Shown one piece after another: positions 14,605 to 22,794 of a DNA stretch of 64,000 nt. Position 1 is the first letter of the stretch. The number at the start of each line of letters is the position of its first letter. The DNA comes from Demequina sp. NBRC 110051. GTDB taxonomy: Bacteria > Actinomycetota > Actinomycetes > Actinomycetales > Demequinaceae. The notes under the pieces are model-generated. The model made no database searches, was not told the origin of the DNA, and worked only from the letters and a program-made list of their open reading frames with translations. The position numbers and the translations under genes are program-made. The stretch spans positions 248,001 to 312,000 of the forward strand of contig NZ_BBRH01000006.1 in assembly GCF_002090055.1 (NCBI RefSeq), in the 5' to 3' direction.

Positions 14605-16962
14605 ATGAGCGCGCACCTCAGCCCGGCGACGGGGATCACCCTCACCGACGAGTTCGAGCACGCCCTCGCGTTGCTCCACCAGGGCGCCAACGTCTTCCTC
14701 ACGGGCCGCGCGGGCACCGGCAAGTCGACGCTCATTCGCCATTTCCTCAGCGAAACGCACAAGCGCGCCGTCACCGTTGCGCCCACCGGCATCGCCGCGC
14801 TCAACGTCGACGGCTTCACCATCCACCGCCTGTTCTCGTTCCCCATGGGCGTCAGTGAGGACACGGTGCTGAGCCGCGCGTACTACCCGGGGCGGTTCGC
14901 CACCACGCTGAAGGAACTGGAGATCCTCATCATCGATGAGGCGTCGATGGTGCGCGCCGATCTCTTCGACGCCCTGGTGGCGGCCCTCGAGAGGTTCGGC
15001 CCCCACCCCGGCGAGCCATGCGGCGGCGTCCAGCTGGTGCTCGTCGGTGACCTGCACCAGCTGCCCCCCGTGGTGCGCGACGGCGAGGTCGACCACTTCG
15101 ACGCGCACTACGGCACGCCCTACTTCTTCTCCGCGCGCCGGTTCGCCGAGTCCGACTTCCCCGTCATCGAGCTCACCCACGTGTTCCGCCAGCACGGCGA
15201 TGCCGCGCTCGTCGACATCCTCAACGCGGTGCGCGAGGGAGCGCTGCTCGAGGACGCGAGGCGCACCCTCAACGCGCGCACCGATCCGGAGTTCGAGCCG
15301 CCGGCCGACGAGTTCTGGCTGACGCTGGCCACCACCAACCGCATCGTGCGCTCGCGCAACCGCGAGATGCTCGCCCGCCTCGAGGCGCGCCCGCGTTCGT
15401 ACAAGGCGGTCATCCGCGGCGACATGGACGGCTTCGAACTCCCCACCGAGGAGGTACTCGACCTCGCCGTGGGCGCGCAGGTGATGCTGCTCAGCAACGA
15501 CCCAGGGGACCGGTGGGCCAACGGCACGCTGGGACGGATCAAGGCCCTGATCGACACGCCCAACGGCCCCGAGGCGCGCGTGGAACTCCAGGACGGCGCG
15601 GTGGTCGCCGTCGCCGCGCACACCTGGGAGATCACCCGCCCCATCGTCACCGGCGGGGGACTGGGCCGCGAGGTGGTCGGCACCTTCACGCAGCTGCCCA
15701 TGAAGCTCGCGTGGGCCATCACTATCCACAAGTCCCAGGGCCAGACGCTCGAGCGCGTGGTCGTGGACCTCACCGGCGGCACCTTCGCCAACGGCCAGCT
15801 CTACGTGGCGCTCAGCCGCTGCACGAGCCTCGAGGGGCTGGTGCTCAAGCGCGACGTGCTGCCGCGCGACCTCAAGACCGATGGGCGTATCCGCCGATTT
15901 CTCGGCGCCGGTTCGCAGGCGGCCGATGCCGTGGCGGGGGAGGCATACCTGGCCGTCCTGACGGTGGGTCAGGTGGGCGACCGCTACCGGCCGCGGCCGG
16001 TCGAGATCGCCGTGGTGACCGACGACGGCGACGAGGCCACGACGGTGGTCAACCCCACGAGCGACCTGTACGAGGCGCAGGCACAGTTTGGCCTCACCAC
16101 CCGCGACGTCCAGCTCGCGCCCGTGCTCGCGGAGGCGTGGGCGTCCCTGTCGCCCCTGCTCGCGGGCCGCGTGCCCGTGGGCGTGGGCATCGACCAGGCG
16201 CTCGGGTGGATCGACTTCGAACTCAAGCGCCACGGCCACGTGGAGCCCATGGCGCTCGGCGTCGAACTACCCGCTGCCGCGCTCGCGGACCCGGACCGTG
16301 CCGCGCTGCGTGCCCCGACTGCGCTCGCCCGGGCCCGCGCCGTGCGCGACGCCGCCGCCCGGTGGCGCACCAGCCGCGCACCCCTCATGACGCAGGGCAC
16401 CGCCTTCTCGCCCCTGCCGCGCGGCCGCGGGTATTTGCTGGCACGCACCACGGGGGACGAGGGCACGCTGGGTGCGGTCGGCTTTGTGGTGGGCGGCAAC
16501 CTCTCGGCCGAGGACGACCCCGCGGCGGTGCTGTCCGACCTGCTCGTAGCCGCATGGGAACGCGTGATCGACAAGGACGAGGCGGTCGTGGCCCGGCTGC
16601 GGGACGCCGAGCGCCACTTCGGCGTCGAGGTGCTCCCGGCCGACCTCGCCCTGGAGGGCCCACCCGACCCCGCGCAGCTCTTCACGCCCGGCGCGCGCGT
16701 GTGCTTCACCGGCACGGTCATGTCGTCGCGCGGCATGATCGACCGCACGCGCATGGAGCGGATGGCGACGGCCGCTGGCCTGGTGCCGGTGCCGTCGGTG
16801 ACGAAGACCCGCACGGACCTGCTGGTGGTGGCCGAGCGTGGCACACAGTCGGGCAAGGCACGCAAGGCCGCGGAATACGGCAAACCCATTGTGGACGCCA
16901 CGACCTTTTTGTCCTGGATTTACGGGCCTGGGGGGCCCAGCGGTGAGACGATGCGCACATGA
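14605..16962 (+). CDS. Pif1/RecD-like DNA helicase with C-terminal BRCT domain
   Basis: This 785-residue SF1B helicase has Walker A GRAGTGKST (34-42), Walker B IIDEAS (about 109-114), motif III GDLHQLPP, and the C-terminal HKSQGQTLERVVVDL and YVALSRC motifs, all in the first 430 residues. A long linker follows. Residues about 696-772 form a BRCT-like domain: ARVCFTGTVMSSRGMIDRTR, then TKTRTDLLVV and KARKAAEYGKPIVDATTFLSW. This is the same kind of domain that ends bacterial NAD-dependent DNA ligases. Pif1-family enzymes unwind 5'-3' and resolve G4 or stalled forks. The BRCT would direct it to DNA ends or partners. The next gene overlaps its stop (ATGA). A motif copy at 15921-15929 lies in the linker. 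Confidence 0.88.
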   Translation: MSAHLSPATGITLTDEFEHALALLHQGANVFLTGRAGTGKSTLIRHFLSETHKRAVTVAPTGIAALNVDGFTIHRLFSFPMGVSEDTVLSRAYYPGRFATTLKELEILIIDEASMVRADLFDALVAALERFGPHPGEPCGGVQLVLVGDLHQLPPVVRDGEVDHFDAHYGTPYFFSARRFAESDFPVIELTHVFRQHGDAALVDILNAVREGALLEDARRTLNARTDPEFEPPADEFWLTLATTNRIVRSRNREMLARLEARPRSYKAVIRGDMDGFELPTEEVLDLAVGAQVMLLSNDPGDRWANGTLGRIKALIDTPNGPEARVELQDGAVVAVAAHTWEITRPIVTGGGLGREVVGTFTQLPMKLAWAITIHKSQGQTLERVVVDLTGGTFANGQLYVALSRCTSLEGLVLKRDVLPRDLKTDGRIRRFLGAGSQAADAVAGEAYLAVLTVGQVGDRYRPRPVEIAVVTDDGDEATTVVNPTSDLYEAQAQFGLTTRDVQLAPVLAEAWASLSPLLAGRVPVGVGIDQALGWIDFELKRHGHVEPMALGVELPAAALADPDRAALRAPTALARARAVRDAAARWRTSRAPLMTQGTAFSPLPRGRGYLLARTTGDEGTLGAVGFVVGGNLSAEDDPAAVLSDLLVAAWERVIDKDEAVVARLRDAERHFGVEVLPADLALEGPPDPAQLFTPGARVCFTGTVMSSRGMIDRTRMERMATAAGLVPVPSVTKTRTDLLVVAERGTQSGKARKAAEYGKPIVDATTFLSWIYGPGGPSGETMRT

Positions 16963-17750
16963 AACGCACCGTCTCATCCTCGCTCACGCTCGACTCGTCG
17001 GGGACGGCGGATGTGGTGCTCGCCATCGCCGTCGCCGCCGGGTACGACGCCGACGAAGAACTGACCATCACTCGCGACGGCGCGCGGATCACCCCGACGG
17101 AGATTCTCGACGCGCACGGCACACGCCTTCACCGCTTCACGGCCCCGGCCGGGACGGTCCAGGTCGACTACCGCGCCACGGTGACCGGCGGAGTCGAGCA
17201 GGCCACCGCATCGGCCCTCGACACCATGACGTATCTACGCCCTAGCCGCTACTGCGAGTCAGACACCTTGCTGCCTATCGCAGTGGCCGAGGCGGGCGGG
17301 AGACAAGGCCATGAGCTTGTTCGCCACGTCTCGAGCTGGGTCGGCACGCAGCTCGCGTACGTGTCCGGTTCCTCGCGCCCCATCGACGGGGCCGTCGCGA
17401 CAGTCCTGGCGCGCGCGGGCGTGTGCAGGGACTTCGCCCACCTGGTGGTGGCGATGCTGCGCTCCCTTGACGTGCCGGCGCGAGTCGCCGCGGTATACGC
17501 CCCCGGCCTCAAGCCGATGGACTTCCACGCGGTCGCGGAGGCGCTCGTGGATGGAAAGTGGTGGGTGGTCGACGCCACTGCGTTGGCGCCGCGTCCGTCC
17601 CTGGTGCGCATCGCGACCGGACGTGACGCCGCGGACACGGCCTTCATGACGACTATCGGAGACCCGGTCGACCTGGTCTCGATGGAGGTCTCCGCGGTGG
17701 CAGACGAGTTGCCTCGGGACGACGAGGACCTCCACGTCGCGCTGGTGTGA
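16959..17750 (+). CDS. transglutaminase-like cysteine protease-fold protein
   Basis: This 263-residue protein has an N-terminal beta-rich domain (about 1-85), typical of bacterial transglutaminase-like proteins, and a catalytic domain with Cys156 (GVCRDFAH), His190 (DFHAVAEA) and Asp205 (VVDAT). It has no signal peptide, so it is cytoplasmic. Related proteins are annotated as putative cysteine proteases, and their substrates are unknown. Its ATG overlaps the stop of the helicase gene in an ATGA, so the two are translationally coupled. The reason for pairing with a Pif1-BRCT helicase is not obvious. A motif copy at 17208-17216 encodes Thr-Ala-Ser-Ala just before the catalytic domain. Another copy lies just past the stop. 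Confidence 0.85.
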   Translation: MKRTVSSSLTLDSSGTADVVLAIAVAAGYDADEELTITRDGARITPTEILDAHGTRLHRFTAPAGTVQVDYRATVTGGVEQATASALDTMTYLRPSRYCESDTLLPIAVAEAGGRQGHELVRHVSSWVGTQLAYVSGSSRPIDGAVATVLARAGVCRDFAHLVVAMLRSLDVPARVAAVYAPGLKPMDFHAVAEALVDGKWWVVDATALAPRPSLVRIATGRDAADTAFMTTIGDPVDLVSMEVSAVADELPRDDEDLHVALV

Positions 17751-17762
17751 CGGCGTCGCGGC

Positions 17763-17771
17763 GCATCGGCC
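17763..17771 (-). repeat. single intergenic GGCCGATGC copy after the transglutaminase gene
   Basis: An exact reverse copy lies 13 nt after the stop at 17750. There is no paired copy nearby. Confidence 0.7.
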
Positions 17772-17906
17772 ATACCTGAGAGAATGCTGGGAATGGCGCG
17801 CGGTGGGGAACCTTGCGGCGCGCCCAACGGTTGACTGACCGTGACCAGGGCCGGCCCATGCCCGGCCTCCGCGCGCCACGAAGGCGCCAATCAAGGAGCT
17901 TTACTC

Positions 17907-18872
17907 TTGATCACCACCCGCTGGACCGCCGTCGTCGCGATCGGCGCCCTCTCGGTGCTGGGCCTCACCGCCTGCTCGAGCGAGGCCGAGACCGACGCCA
18001 CCACCTCGCCCTCCACATCCGCGACGGCCGAGGCCACCGTGGACAACTCGGCCTCCGAGGCCGTCCTCGAGGACATCACCTGGACCGACGGCGAGGAGGA
18101 CGCCCCCACGCTCGAGTTCGAGTCGCCCCTGACCGTCGATGCCACCGCGGCGCGCGTGGTTACCGAGGGTGACGGCGACGCCATCGAGGAGGGCGCGCTT
18201 ATCAACCTGGCCTACACCGTGTGGTCGGGCGAGGACGGCTCGCAGATCTACTCGACCTACGAGACCGGCGCGACCGAACCCGTCACCTACGCCGAGGCGG
18301 GGCTCGACCCGGTCCTGTACGAGGTGCTGCAGGGACAGACAGTCGGCACCGACTTCATCTACGCCTCCCCGGGTGCCGAGGATGCCGACGGCAACATGTC
18401 CGCGTCGCAGTACATGGCCGTGACCGTCGATTCGATCACCACCGTCCTCGACGGTCCCGAGGGTGAGGCGGTCGAGCCCGAGGAGGGCCTGCCGACCGTC
18501 ACGCTCGATGACACGGGCGCGCCCAGCATCGACTTCACGGACGCGGGCGAGATGCCCACCGAGCTCGTGGTGCAGCCCCTCATCGAGGGCACGGGCGATG
18601 TGGTCGAGGAGACCGACACCCTCACCGTGAACTACACCGGCTGGATCTGGGACGGCGAGCAGTTCGACTCGTCCTGGGACCGCGGCACCACCGCCTCCTT
18701 CAGCCTCAGCCAGGTCATCGCCGGCTGGACGCAGGGCCTGGCCGGCCAGACCGTCGGCTCGCAGGTGCTGCTGGTGATCCCGCCGGATCTGGGTTACGGC
18801 GACTCGGACACCGCCACGATCCCCGGCGGCTCGACCCTGGTCTTCGTGGTCGACATCCTGGCCGCCAGCTAA
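17907..18872 (+). CDS. FKBP-type peptidyl-prolyl isomerase lipoprotein
   Basis: AAGGAG at 17893-17898 points to the TTG at 17907, which gives a 321-residue protein. It has a lipoprotein signal peptide with lipobox LTAC near residue 26, followed by a Ser/Thr/Ala-rich linker. The C-terminal domain (about 225-321) is a complete FKBP with YTGWIWDGEQFDSSW, VIAGWTQGL and the LGYG loop. Residues about 90-200 (INLAYTVWSGEDG, VLQGQTVG) look like a second, worn FKBP domain lacking most active-site aromatics. The protein should sit on the outer face of the membrane and help fold exported proteins. It is followed by a strong terminator at 18884-18941. Confidence 0.88.
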   Translation: MITTRWTAVVAIGALSVLGLTACSSEAETDATTSPSTSATAEATVDNSASEAVLEDITWTDGEEDAPTLEFESPLTVDATAARVVTEGDGDAIEEGALINLAYTVWSGEDGSQIYSTYETGATEPVTYAEAGLDPVLYEVLQGQTVGTDFIYASPGAEDADGNMSASQYMAVTVDSITTVLDGPEGEAVEPEEGLPTVTLDDTGAPSIDFTDAGEMPTELVVQPLIEGTGDVVEETDTLTVNYTGWIWDGEQFDSSWDRGTTASFSLSQVIAGWTQGLAGQTVGSQVLLVIPPDLGYGDSDTATIPGGSTLVFVVDILAAS

Positions 18873-18883
18873 GCGGTCCGCAG

Positions 18884-18941
18884 ACGACGACGCCGGCCGC
18901 GTCCCTCCTCATGGGGGTGACGCGGCCGGCGTTTGTCGTTG
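18884..18941 (+). terminator. terminator of the FKBP gene
   Basis: Arms 18890-18903 and 18919-18932 make a perfect 14-bp G/C-rich stem. It extends through CGAC/GTCG pairs and is followed by GTTTGTCGTTGCTT. It begins 12 nt after the stop codon. Confidence 0.85.
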
Positions 18942-18985
18942 CTTGGGCGACGCTCCGCTCCGCCGTGATCCGCCGTGCCTCCCTT

Positions 18986-19033
18986 GAGGAGGTTGGTGCG
19001 AGTGGCGACCCCGAAACTCGCACCAACCTCCTC
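18986..19033. repeat. 18-bp perfect hairpin plus adjacent GGCCGATGCCGTGG copy
   Basis: GAGGAGGTTGGTGCGAGT (18986-19003) pairs perfectly with 19016-19033 around a 12-nt loop. A complete 14-mer motif follows at 19060-19073, just before the stop (19079) of the convergent AI-2E gene. The hairpin can serve as the AI-2E terminator, but it is longer than needed and its T-tract is poor. Confidence 0.65.
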
Positions 19034-19078
19034 ACAGGAAGCGAACCTCCCAGGCGGACGGCCGATGCCGTGGTCGGG

Positions 19079-20299
19079 TTACGCGCCTGGCGTTCCCTGG
19101 GCGGGGGTCGCGACAGCGTCGGCACCGTGGTCGCGCGGCTCGTCGGCCTCGCCCGACTCGAGCTGCTCGACCACGTCGTAGGTGCGCCCCGTGTTCTTCG
19201 CGATCGACGTGATGAGTGCCGCGACGGGCAGCGCCATGAACGCGCCCATGGGTCCGGCGATCGCGCCACCGGCCATGGCGCCACCGAACGCGACGGCGCC
19301 GTTGAGCTCCATGGTCTTCGACGACAGCCGCGGGTTGAGCACGTAGTTCTCGATCTGCTGGTAGACCAGCACGTACGCGACGAGCACGAGCGTGGGCACG
19401 AAGCCCTCGACGGCGAGCACCACGAGCGATGGCACGATCGCGCCCAGGTAGGTGCCGATGAACGGGATGAACTCGGACACGAAGCCCATGAACAGGGCCA
19501 TCGGCAGCGCGTAGACCAGCGGCAGGCCCACGAGCAGCATGACGAAGAAGGCGCCCGTGCCGCAGATGAGCATCAGCAGCAGGCGAGAGTAGAAGTAGCC
19601 GCCGGTCTGCTCGATCGAGGTGCGTGCCACCCAGCCGACCACTTGCTGACGGTGGGGAGGCATGCGCCGCATGATGGTGCGCAGCAGGCGGGGGAAGTCG
19701 GCGGCGAAGTAGAACGTGAAGGTCAGGATCGTAAAGACGTCGAACACGAGTCCCAGCCCGCTCGAGACGATGCCCAGCACGTTGTCGCCCCACTCCTGGA
19801 CGGCGCGCAGGATGGGCGCGGTGGCCTCCTCGGCCGCCTCCGTGTCGACCACCTCGCCGCCTAGGTAGTCCGCGGTCCAGACGTTGAGCTGGTTCATCCA
19901 CTCCGTGAAGTGGGAGCTGACGGCGGCGGCGAACTGCACGATTGCGGGGATCAGGAACGACACCATCAACACCAGCGCGATGAGTGCGGTGATGAAGATG
20001 ATGCCCACGGCCGCGCCGCGCCTCATGTGGAAGCGTCTGACCAGCGCCTCGACCCCGGGGATGATCGCGAGCGCAAAGAACAGCGAGATCACCAGCACGC
20101 CGATGAGATGGCGCAACTGCATGACGACGACGATGGCAAGCGCCGCGAGTGCGATGACGACGACGGCCTTCCACGCCGACTGCCACACGAACCGGTTGAC
20201 CCATGGGGGCGGCGTGTGATCGGGGCGCTCGTCCTTGACGGCCTGGGCGGCCTGGGCGACCTCGGAGGGCACGCGCGCGGCGGCGGGTTCGGCGTTCAT
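19079..20299 (-). CDS. AI-2E family transporter
   Basis: This 406-residue protein has about eight TM helices in the AI-2E exporter arrangement: two N-terminal helices, a large partly extracytoplasmic loop, and a C-terminal group including PLVYALPMALFMGFVSEFIP and the conserved GTYLGAIVPSLV. The family includes TqsA, an autoinducer-2 exporter, and proteins linked to Na+/H+ exchange, so the substrate is open. The ATG at 20299 (MNAEPAAARV) is chosen because a longer frame would start inside the hairpin at 20314-20348. Both termini are hydrophilic, and the C-tail is acidic. The gene lies downstream of ornithine cyclodeaminase on the same strand but is separated from it by a terminator. Confidence 0.85.
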   Translation of the reverse strand: MNAEPAAARVPSEVAQAAQAVKDERPDHTPPPWVNRFVWQSAWKAVVVIALAALAIVVVMQLRHLIGVLVISLFFALAIIPGVEALVRRFHMRRGAAVGIIFITALIALVLMVSFLIPAIVQFAAAVSSHFTEWMNQLNVWTADYLGGEVVDTEAAEEATAPILRAVQEWGDNVLGIVSSGLGLVFDVFTILTFTFYFAADFPRLLRTIMRRMPPHRQQVVGWVARTSIEQTGGYFYSRLLLMLICGTGAFFVMLLVGLPLVYALPMALFMGFVSEFIPFIGTYLGAIVPSLVVLAVEGFVPTLVLVAYVLVYQQIENYVLNPRLSSKTMELNGAVAFGGAMAGGAIAGPMGAFMALPVAALITSIAKNTGRTYDVVEQLESGEADEPRDHGADAVATPAQGTPGA

Positions 20300-20313
20300 G
20301 GCACCCATCGTGC

Positions 20314-20348
20314 CAGGGTGGCGCCTACCGTCGGTAGGCGCCACCCTG
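20314..20348 (-). terminator. terminator of ornithine cyclodeaminase
   Basis: CAGGGTGGCGCCTACC (20314-20329) pairs perfectly over 16 bp with 20333-20348, with a 3-nt loop. It lies 15 nt past the stop at 20364 on the minus strand and ahead of the AI-2E start. A GGCCGATGC copy (20354-20362) sits between the stop and the hairpin. Confidence 0.75.
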
Positions 20349-20363
20349 CAACGGGCCGATGCG

Positions 20364-21425
20364 TCACGCGGCCTGGGAGCCTCGGCTCACCCGGGCGGCG
20401 TGGTCGGCCGTGGCCGCGGCGACCAGTGAGAACAGGTCGCGCGGGTCGTGGGGCTCGGCGACGAGGTCCACCTCGCCGGCGAATGCGGTGCCGGCCACGG
20501 CATCGGCCAGATAGGCCAGCGCGGAGAAGTCTTCGAGCGCGAAGCCCACCGAGTCGAACACGGTGACCTGCTCGGCGGAGGTGCGGCCTGGGACGGTGCC
20601 GTCGATGACGGTCCACAGCTCCGTGACAGGGTGGTCGGGGTCGAGCTGCTGGATCTCGCCCTCGATGCGGGTCTGCGGGGTGAACTCGACGAACACGTCG
20701 CCGCGGGTGAGGATCGCGGGGTCGAGTTCAGTCTTGCCCGGGCAGTCGCCGCCGATCGCGTTGAGGTGGGTGCCGGGGGCAACCCACTCGTCGCGCACGA
20801 TGGTGGCGAGGGCCTTGTCCGCGGTGCAGGTGGTGATGATGTCGGCGCCGCGGCAGGCGTCCTCGGCACTCGTGGCGCGGTAGATCTCGAAGCCCCACGG
20901 CTCGAGATTGCGGGCGACCTTGTCCATCGCGGAGGGGTCCGTGTCCCACAGGCGTAGGCGGGAGATGCCGAGCGCCGCACGCATACCGAGGGCCTGGAAC
21001 TCGCTCTGGGAGCCGTTGCCGATGAGCGCCATGGTGGTCGAGTCGGGACGGGCCAGGTGGGAGGAGGCCATCGCGGACGTGGCGGCCGTGCGCAGGGCGG
21101 TCAGCAGCGTCATCTCCGCGATGAGGATCGGGTAGCCGTTGTGCACGTCGGCGAGCGCGCCGAACGCGGTGACGGTCTGGAAGCCGCGCACGGGGTTCTC
21201 GGGGTGGCCGTTGACGTACTTGAATGCGTAGCGGTCGGCATCGGCGATCGGCATCAGCTCGATGACGCCGATGGGGGAGTGAGACGCAATGCGAGGGGTC
21301 TTATCGAACTGGGGCCAGCGGCGGTAGTCGGCCTCGAGGCGGTCGCGGAGCCCCACGATCGCGTGGGCGGTGCCCGTGTGGGCGATCCAGGCGGACATGC
21401 GGGGAACGTCGACGAGCATCACCAT
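20364..21425 (-). CDS. ornithine cyclodeaminase family protein
   Basis: This 353-residue protein belongs to the ornithine cyclodeaminase/mu-crystallin family. It has a dimer-forming half rich in beta-strand and a Rossmann half with GNGSQSEFQALGMR (NAD loop), then LRLWDTDPSAMDKVARNL. Catalytic-region motifs include the Lys in YAFKYVNGHPENP and the Asp-containing GGDCPGKTELD. Canonical enzymes convert L-ornithine to L-proline and ammonia with bound NAD. AAGGAGG 6 nt upstream fixes the ATG at 21425. It is divergent from an Lrp/AsnC regulator, the usual arrangement for amino-acid-inducible catabolic genes, so ornithine or proline is the probable inducer. A motif copy lies at 20500-20508. Confidence 0.88.
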   Translation of the reverse strand: MVMLVDVPRMSAWIAHTGTAHAIVGLRDRLEADYRRWPQFDKTPRIASHSPIGVIELMPIADADRYAFKYVNGHPENPVRGFQTVTAFGALADVHNGYPILIAEMTLLTALRTAATSAMASSHLARPDSTTMALIGNGSQSEFQALGMRAALGISRLRLWDTDPSAMDKVARNLEPWGFEIYRATSAEDACRGADIITTCTADKALATIVRDEWVAPGTHLNAIGGDCPGKTELDPAILTRGDVFVEFTPQTRIEGEIQQLDPDHPVTELWTVIDGTVPGRTSAEQVTVFDSVGFALEDFSALAYLADAVAGTAFAGEVDLVAEPHDPRDLFSLVAAATADHAARVSRGSQAA

Positions 21426-21615
21426 GACTCGCCTCCTTGTCTCATCGGTGGCGGGGACAGGGAGGTCTGCCGCGTGGTGCCGTCGTTGGCTCACCTCCCT
21501 CAGTCCAGGATGACAGGGAATCGTCGCGCGAAAGTGGCCTTAGGCGCGGAAATCATGTGAGTATGGGAGGAATTACAAAGTAACGTTGCGCGCCGCGCAG
21601 GAAAGGTGCTTTGCC
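21426..21615. promoter_or_regulatory. divergent promoter region, ornithine cyclodeaminase / Lrp regulator
   Basis: This 190-nt region lies between two divergent starts. The half near the regulator is unusually A/T-rich for this genome (about 21547-21590, with AATTACAAAGTAACG containing a TTAC-AAA-GTAA dyad), as expected of an Lrp-type binding site and promoter. The half near the enzyme holds its AAGGAGG ribosome-binding site. Confidence 0.5.
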
Positions 21616-22053
21616 ATGGATTCGCTCGATTCCCGCATCCTCGATCTGCTGCGCGAGGACGGTCGCGCGAGCTATCACGAGCTCGGTCAGAAGATCGGCC
21701 TGTCGGCCTCCGCAGTGAAGCGCCGCGTGGACCGGATGACCGAGGATGGCGTCATCCGCGGCTTCACGGTGCTCACGGATCCCGAGGCCGTGGGCCACGG
21801 TACCGAGGCCTACGTCGAACTGTTCTGCCGCGGCATCGTGGGGCCCAACGAGCTGCGCCGCATCCTCACCGGCATTCCCGAGGTCATCGAGGCGACCACG
21901 GTCACGGGCCAGGCCGATGCCCTGGTCACCCTGCGCGCCAAGGACACCCGGCACCTGGAGCTCGCGCTTGAGAAGGTGCGCTCGCCGCAGCAGGTGGACT
22001 CGACGCGCTCCGCGATCGTGCTGTCGCGACTTATCGAGCGGCGTGGTCAGTAG
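21616..22053 (+). CDS. Lrp/AsnC family transcriptional regulator
   Basis: This 145-residue protein has an N-terminal HTH (about 2-50, with LDSRILDLLREDGR and LSASAVKRRVDRM) and a C-terminal RAM/AsnC ligand-binding domain (about 60-140). These are the two halves of Lrp-type regulators, which form octamers and sense amino acids. Its ATG at 21616 follows GAAAGG. Divergent orientation to ornithine cyclodeaminase makes that gene the likely target. A motif copy at 21912-21920 encodes Ala-Asp-Ala in the effector domain (TGQADALVT), a position where family members vary. Its stop region overlaps the 3' end of the convergent DUF4395 gene by 23 nt. Confidence 0.9.
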   Translation: MDSLDSRILDLLREDGRASYHELGQKIGLSASAVKRRVDRMTEDGVIRGFTVLTDPEAVGHGTEAYVELFCRGIVGPNELRRILTGIPEVIEATTVTGQADALVTLRAKDTRHLELALEKVRSPQQVDSTRSAIVLSRLIERRGQ

Positions 22054-22600
22054 CGTCGCAGGTGCCGCCCGGGCAGTGCTGCGGCGCCTGGCGGGTGAAG
22101 CGGCGCGCGAGCGCGCAGCCCACGCACAGCCCGAAGGCGGTCTCCGCGAACAGGAGCGCCAGGCACAGCCCGCAGATGGTCTGTGCGACCGCGGTCAGTC
22201 CCAGCCAACCCAGTGAGAAGCAGCCGGCCAGCGCCATCGTGAGACCCAGGCCCCAGGCGAAGGCCTTGGAGCGCGCGTCGACCCATTCAGGCTGCTGGCG
22301 GCGTACGGCGAGAGAGCCGAGGGCGACCGTGGGCGAGGCGCCGCCCGTGACGAACAGTCGCAGCATCATGTCGACGGCGAAGAGGATGCCGAACATTCTC
22401 ATGAACTGTAGGTCTCCGGTGGTGAGGCCCCAGCCCCAGGCGGCGAATCCGGCCGCGAACAACAGTCCGGCGGCCGCCCGCATGGCGCGTTCGTTGACGA
22501 CGGAAACGGCGTAGCCGTCGACCCAGCGGCCGGGCGCGGGGGAGGGAGCGGGGGAGGGCGCCGCGGCGGGGGCGGGCGCGGGGGCGACGTCGTCTGGCAT
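22031..22600 (-). CDS. DUF4395 family membrane protein
   Basis: This 189-residue protein starts with a Pro/Ala-rich N-terminus (about residues 5-24). Four to five TM helices follow, and the tail is Cys- and His-containing (CVGCALARRFTRQ, QHCPGGTCDATDH). The layout matches DUF4395. Genes of this family are often found with thiosulfate sulfurtransferases and other sulfur genes, and sulfur or persulfide transport has been suggested. It is divergent from a small Cys-rich protein and a rhodanese lipoprotein. A CsoR/CstR-type operator lies between, 9 nt upstream of its ATG at 22600. That operator probably controls both directions. Confidence 0.8.
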   Translation of the reverse strand: MPDDVAPAPAPAAAPSPAPSPAPGRWVDGYAVSVVNERAMRAAAGLLFAAGFAAWGWGLTTGDLQFMRMFGILFAVDMMLRLFVTGGASPTVALGSLAVRRQQPEWVDARSKAFAWGLGLTMALAGCFSLGWLGLTAVAQTICGLCLALLFAETAFGLCVGCALARRFTRQAPQHCPGGTCDATDHAAR

Positions 22601-22609
22601 GCGATCACA

Positions 22610-22628
22610 ATACCCCCTGGGGTATAGT
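22610..22628. promoter_or_regulatory. CsoR/CstR-type operator overlapping a -10 box
   Basis: ATACCCC-CT-GGGGTAT (22610-22625) is a near-perfect palindrome of the G-tract kind bound by CsoR/RcnR/CstR repressors. TATAGT at 22623-22628 would be the -10 box for the plus-strand rhodanese operon, so a bound repressor would block it. Sulfur genes on both sides favour a persulfide sensor (CstR-like) over a copper sensor. No csoR-like gene is in the window. Confidence 0.65.
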
Positions 22629-22674
22629 CGTCGCGTTGCCACGGACGTGGCCTCCCTCAACGAAAGGACAGAAC

Positions 22675-22794
22675 ATGTGCATGCGAGTGACCTGTGATGT
22701 GTGCGGCAAGCCCACCTGGGCCGGCTGCGGCCAGCACGTCGAGGACGCCCTGGCTGGCGTCGCGCCCGAGAACCGCTGCCAGGGCCACAACTGA
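22675..22794 (+). CDS. 39-residue Cys-rich small protein
   Basis: This short frame reads MCMRVTCDVCGKPTWAGCGQ and ends NRCQGHN. It has six Cys and two His, including a CDVC knuckle and GCGQHVEDAL. It has a good ribosome-binding site (GAAAGGA) and ends in a TGATG overlap with the rhodanese lipoprotein gene, so it is almost certainly translated. The spacing of Cys/His suggests a small metal- or persulfide-binding protein. Similar tiny proteins occur beside sulfurtransferases in other actinobacteria (general recollection). Function unknown. Confidence 0.75.
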   Translation: MCMRVTCDVCGKPTWAGCGQHVEDALAGVAPENRCQGHN

